From Cyanobacteria bacterium UBA11370 (lineage in GTDB: Bacteria > Cyanobacteriota > Cyanobacteriia > Cyanobacteriales > Coleofasciculaceae): a stretch of DNA of 6,483 nucleotides. The notes beneath the pieces are model-generated. The model saw only the letters and a list, made by a program, of their open reading frames with translations. It searched no databases and was not told where the DNA came from. Numbering within the stretch: position 1 is the stretch's first letter; each line of letters opens with the position of its first letter. Below are positions 5,103 to 6,483 of this stretch, piece after piece. The stretch lies in NCBI GenBank assembly GCA_003486645.1, contig DNGI01000005.1:1-6483 (forward strand). The letters run 5' to 3'. A program made the position numbers and the translations under genes.

Positions 5103-6483
5103 TCCTCAAGCCGTTCTCTGTGAGAGAACCTGTTGCAATAGTATCTTCTTCTTCAGCGATACCATAGGCTGGATCTGAAGCTGGATCTAGAACGGGGCGA
5201 CCACCACTATTAACTGTTCCTCTTACTTCTCCAGTTGTAATGTGTTGAGCATGAATTAGTTCGTGTCCAAGTACGATAAATACAGGTGAGTCGATTTCAT
5301 TGCCTACGGCATCATAAGCCTTGATGCTGTCGTCTTGGAGATCTGCATCTATTTCAATGACGCAGCTACTGCCAGATCCCGCCCTTCTAGTTCCGCCTGG
5401 ATTATTAATTTCAAAGGCATCGTTAGTAAATTGGCCAGTAGTAGCAATAAGTCGGTGTGATGAAGGTTGAATCGTTACTGTTTGTGAACCATTCACCAAG
5501 TCCATCACCAAGCGGCGACCTATGGGTCTAGATAGCAGTTTGCCGAACTGTTCGAGAATCTTGTCTTTAAACCCACCATGTGCAGTACCAGCACTATCAA
5601 TCTCGGTGATTTGTATATTTCCTGAACCCGACTTCAATGCCTCCCAAGTTGCTTCCAACTGAGCAAATTCTGATTCAGTAATCTGTTCTCCTTCAACGGC
5701 GTAGGATGTCACAGTGTCGTCAGGCACTACCCAGTACTCACCAAACTCCGTGCTTACACCACGACCAGGGATCTCTCCTGTGTCTTGTCGTTGAATTTTA
5801 CGCTGCATCACGCTAGGATTCTGCTGAAGCACATGAGTGAATTCATGAGCCATCAACTCCTGCCCCTGACGACTCCCAGGGTCATATTCTCCCTGACGGA
5901 AGAAAACATCTTGCCCGGTTGTAAATGCACGAGCTTGAATGGAACGATTTAGCTGATCGGACTGAGCATCAGTATGAATCCTCACGCCACTGAGATCAGC
6001 TCCCATAGCTTGTTCCATCGGTTCCCGGATATTGTCTGCGATCGCTTGTCCCCCACCTCTAGCACTTTCGATAGACTCTTCGAGATCCGGTGTAGCTGCC
6101 ATACCTCCTTCAGCGGGTTTGCGCTGCACCATTAACTTGGCTTGAACAGGTTGCTCCTCTTCTTCTTCGGGAGGGGGCATATCCTCCCGTTGAATCGTAC
6201 CCGATTCTAATTTAGCTTGAACAGGTTGCTCCTCTTCCTCTTCTTCGGGAGCTGGCATATCCTCCCGTTGAATCGTACCCGATTCTAATTTAGCTTGAAC
6301 AGGTTGCTCCTCTTCCTCTTCTTCGGGAGCTGGCATTTCCTCCCGTTGAATCGTACCGGATTCTAACTTAGCTTGAACAGGTTGCTCCTCTTCTTCTTCT
6401 GGAGGGGGCATTTCATCCCGTTGAATTGTACCCGATTCTAATTTAGCTTGAACAGGTTGTTCTTCCTCTTCTTCCTCCGGAGC
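5047..6483 (-). CDS. DUF4157 (eCIS-core) protein with C-terminal M91-like metalloprotease domain, 5' end cut by window
   Basis: Modular effector-like protein; the last 478 residues are visible and the frame runs off the right edge, so the start is not seen. Order (visible numbering): acidic tandem repeats (1 to about 115); DUF4157 domain (about 139-224), with GADLSGVRIHTD, AFTTGQDVFFR and LMAHEFTHVLQQ (HEFTH at 213-217); a linker; then a region resembling the M91/NleD-type effector peptidase family (about 290-465). The latter has a helical part (FKDKILEQFGKLLSRPIGRRL), the zinc motif GHELIHAQH (HELIH 407-411) and a terminal AEEEDTIATGSLTENGLRNEHGI, typical of M91 proteins. DUF4157 is enriched among cargo and toxins of extracellular contractile injection systems, and NleD cleaves host kinases. 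Both HExxH motifs are intact, so proteolysis is plausible; the target is unknown. No signal peptide or injection-system gene is visible. It ends within the start of the next gene. Confidence 0.85.
   Translation of the reverse strand, partial: APEEEEEEQPVQAKLESGTIQRDEMPPPEEEEEQPVQAKLESGTIQREEMPAPEEEEEEQPVQAKLESGTIQREDMPAPEEEEEEQPVQAKLESGTIQREDMPPPEEEEEQPVQAKLMVQRKPAEGGMAATPDLEESIESARGGGQAIADNIREPMEQAMGADLSGVRIHTDAQSDQLNRSIQARAFTTGQDVFFRQGEYDPGSRQGQELMAHEFTHVLQQNPSVMQRKIQRQDTGEIPGRGVSTEFGEYWVVPDDTVTSYAVEGEQITESEFAQLEATWEALKSGSGNIQITEIDSAGTAHGGFKDKILEQFGKLLSRPIGRRLVMDLVNGSQTVTIQPSSHRLIATTGQFTNDAFEINNPGGTRRAGSGSSCVIEIDADLQDDSIKAYDAVGNEIDSPVFIVLGHELIHAQHITTGEVRGTVNSGGRPVLDPASDPAYGIAEEEDTIATGSLTENGLRNEHGIDERYGHDAEDKRP
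6141..6483 (-). repeat. Tandem 75/78-bp coding repeats (25-26 residue acidic units)
   Basis: The anchor CTTGAACAGG (plus strand) recurs at 6141, 6216, 6294, 6372 and 6447, giving spacings of 75, 78, 78 and 75 bases. Each protein unit is a glutamate run of five or six residues, then QPVQAKLESGTIQRE and a Met-Pro-Pro/Ala-Pro link. The length difference is one Glu codon. The innermost unit (6141 side) breaks off after QPVQAKL into MVQRKPAEGG. The array continues beyond the right edge, so the copy number is unknown. Near-identity at DNA level suggests recent duplication or homogenisation. Confidence 0.95.

Noticed and set aside
4960..5178. Plus-strand frame of 72 residues across the effector/partner overlap
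   Set aside because: It is antisense to two genes with better coding evidence and has no family resemblance.

Overview
The window looks like chromosomal DNA from a cyanobacterium, probably a filamentous one. There are five GCGATCGC (HIP1) octamers (743, 1908, 2603, 3431, 6038). Heptanucleotide CCCCACT/CCCTACT repeats of the STRR kind occur. The gene families are typical of cyanobacteria: a DUF3153 lipoprotein, an NdbB-like type II NAD(P)H dehydrogenase, a DUF29 protein and a PEP-CTERM tail. Recognisable Shine-Dalgarno sequences are weak or absent, as is common in this phylum.

Layout. Positions 1-233 carry no gene: a palindromic intergenic repeat sits at the left edge, followed by purine-rich low-complexity DNA. 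A DUF3153 lipoprotein gene follows on the plus strand (234-1061), with a heptanucleotide repeat lying inside the coding sequence of its signal peptide. It abuts a decapitated remnant of a secreted PEP-CTERM protein (1061-1258). On the minus strand lie a HAD-family hydrolase (1334-1996) and an NdbB-like flavoprotein dehydrogenase (2184-3380). They are separated by 21-nt tandem repeats that are complementary to the sequence starting at the ndbB stop codon. A DUF29 gene is on the plus strand (3648-4103). The following 294-base gap holds another heptanucleotide repeat and a decayed ISL3-type transposase fragment (minus strand).

The right-hand third (4398-6483, minus strand) is the most unusual part. 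It holds the C-terminal 478 residues of a modular protein, cut by the window edge: acidic tandem repeats, then a DUF4157 (eCIS-core) domain with an HEFTH motif, then a domain resembling peptidase M91 (NleD-type effector proteases) with an HELIH motif. Its 3' end overlaps by up to 56 bp a gene for an unrecognised membrane-anchored, probably exported protein. This pair looks like a secreted or injected toxin/effector cassette, plausibly linked to an extracellular contractile injection system, although no injection-system structural gene is visible here.

The left-hand genes are ordinary housekeeping or cell-envelope genes of cyanobacteria and show no evident functional link with the effector pair. 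Repeats, a pseudogene and a transposase scar between them suggest a region that has been repeatedly rearranged.
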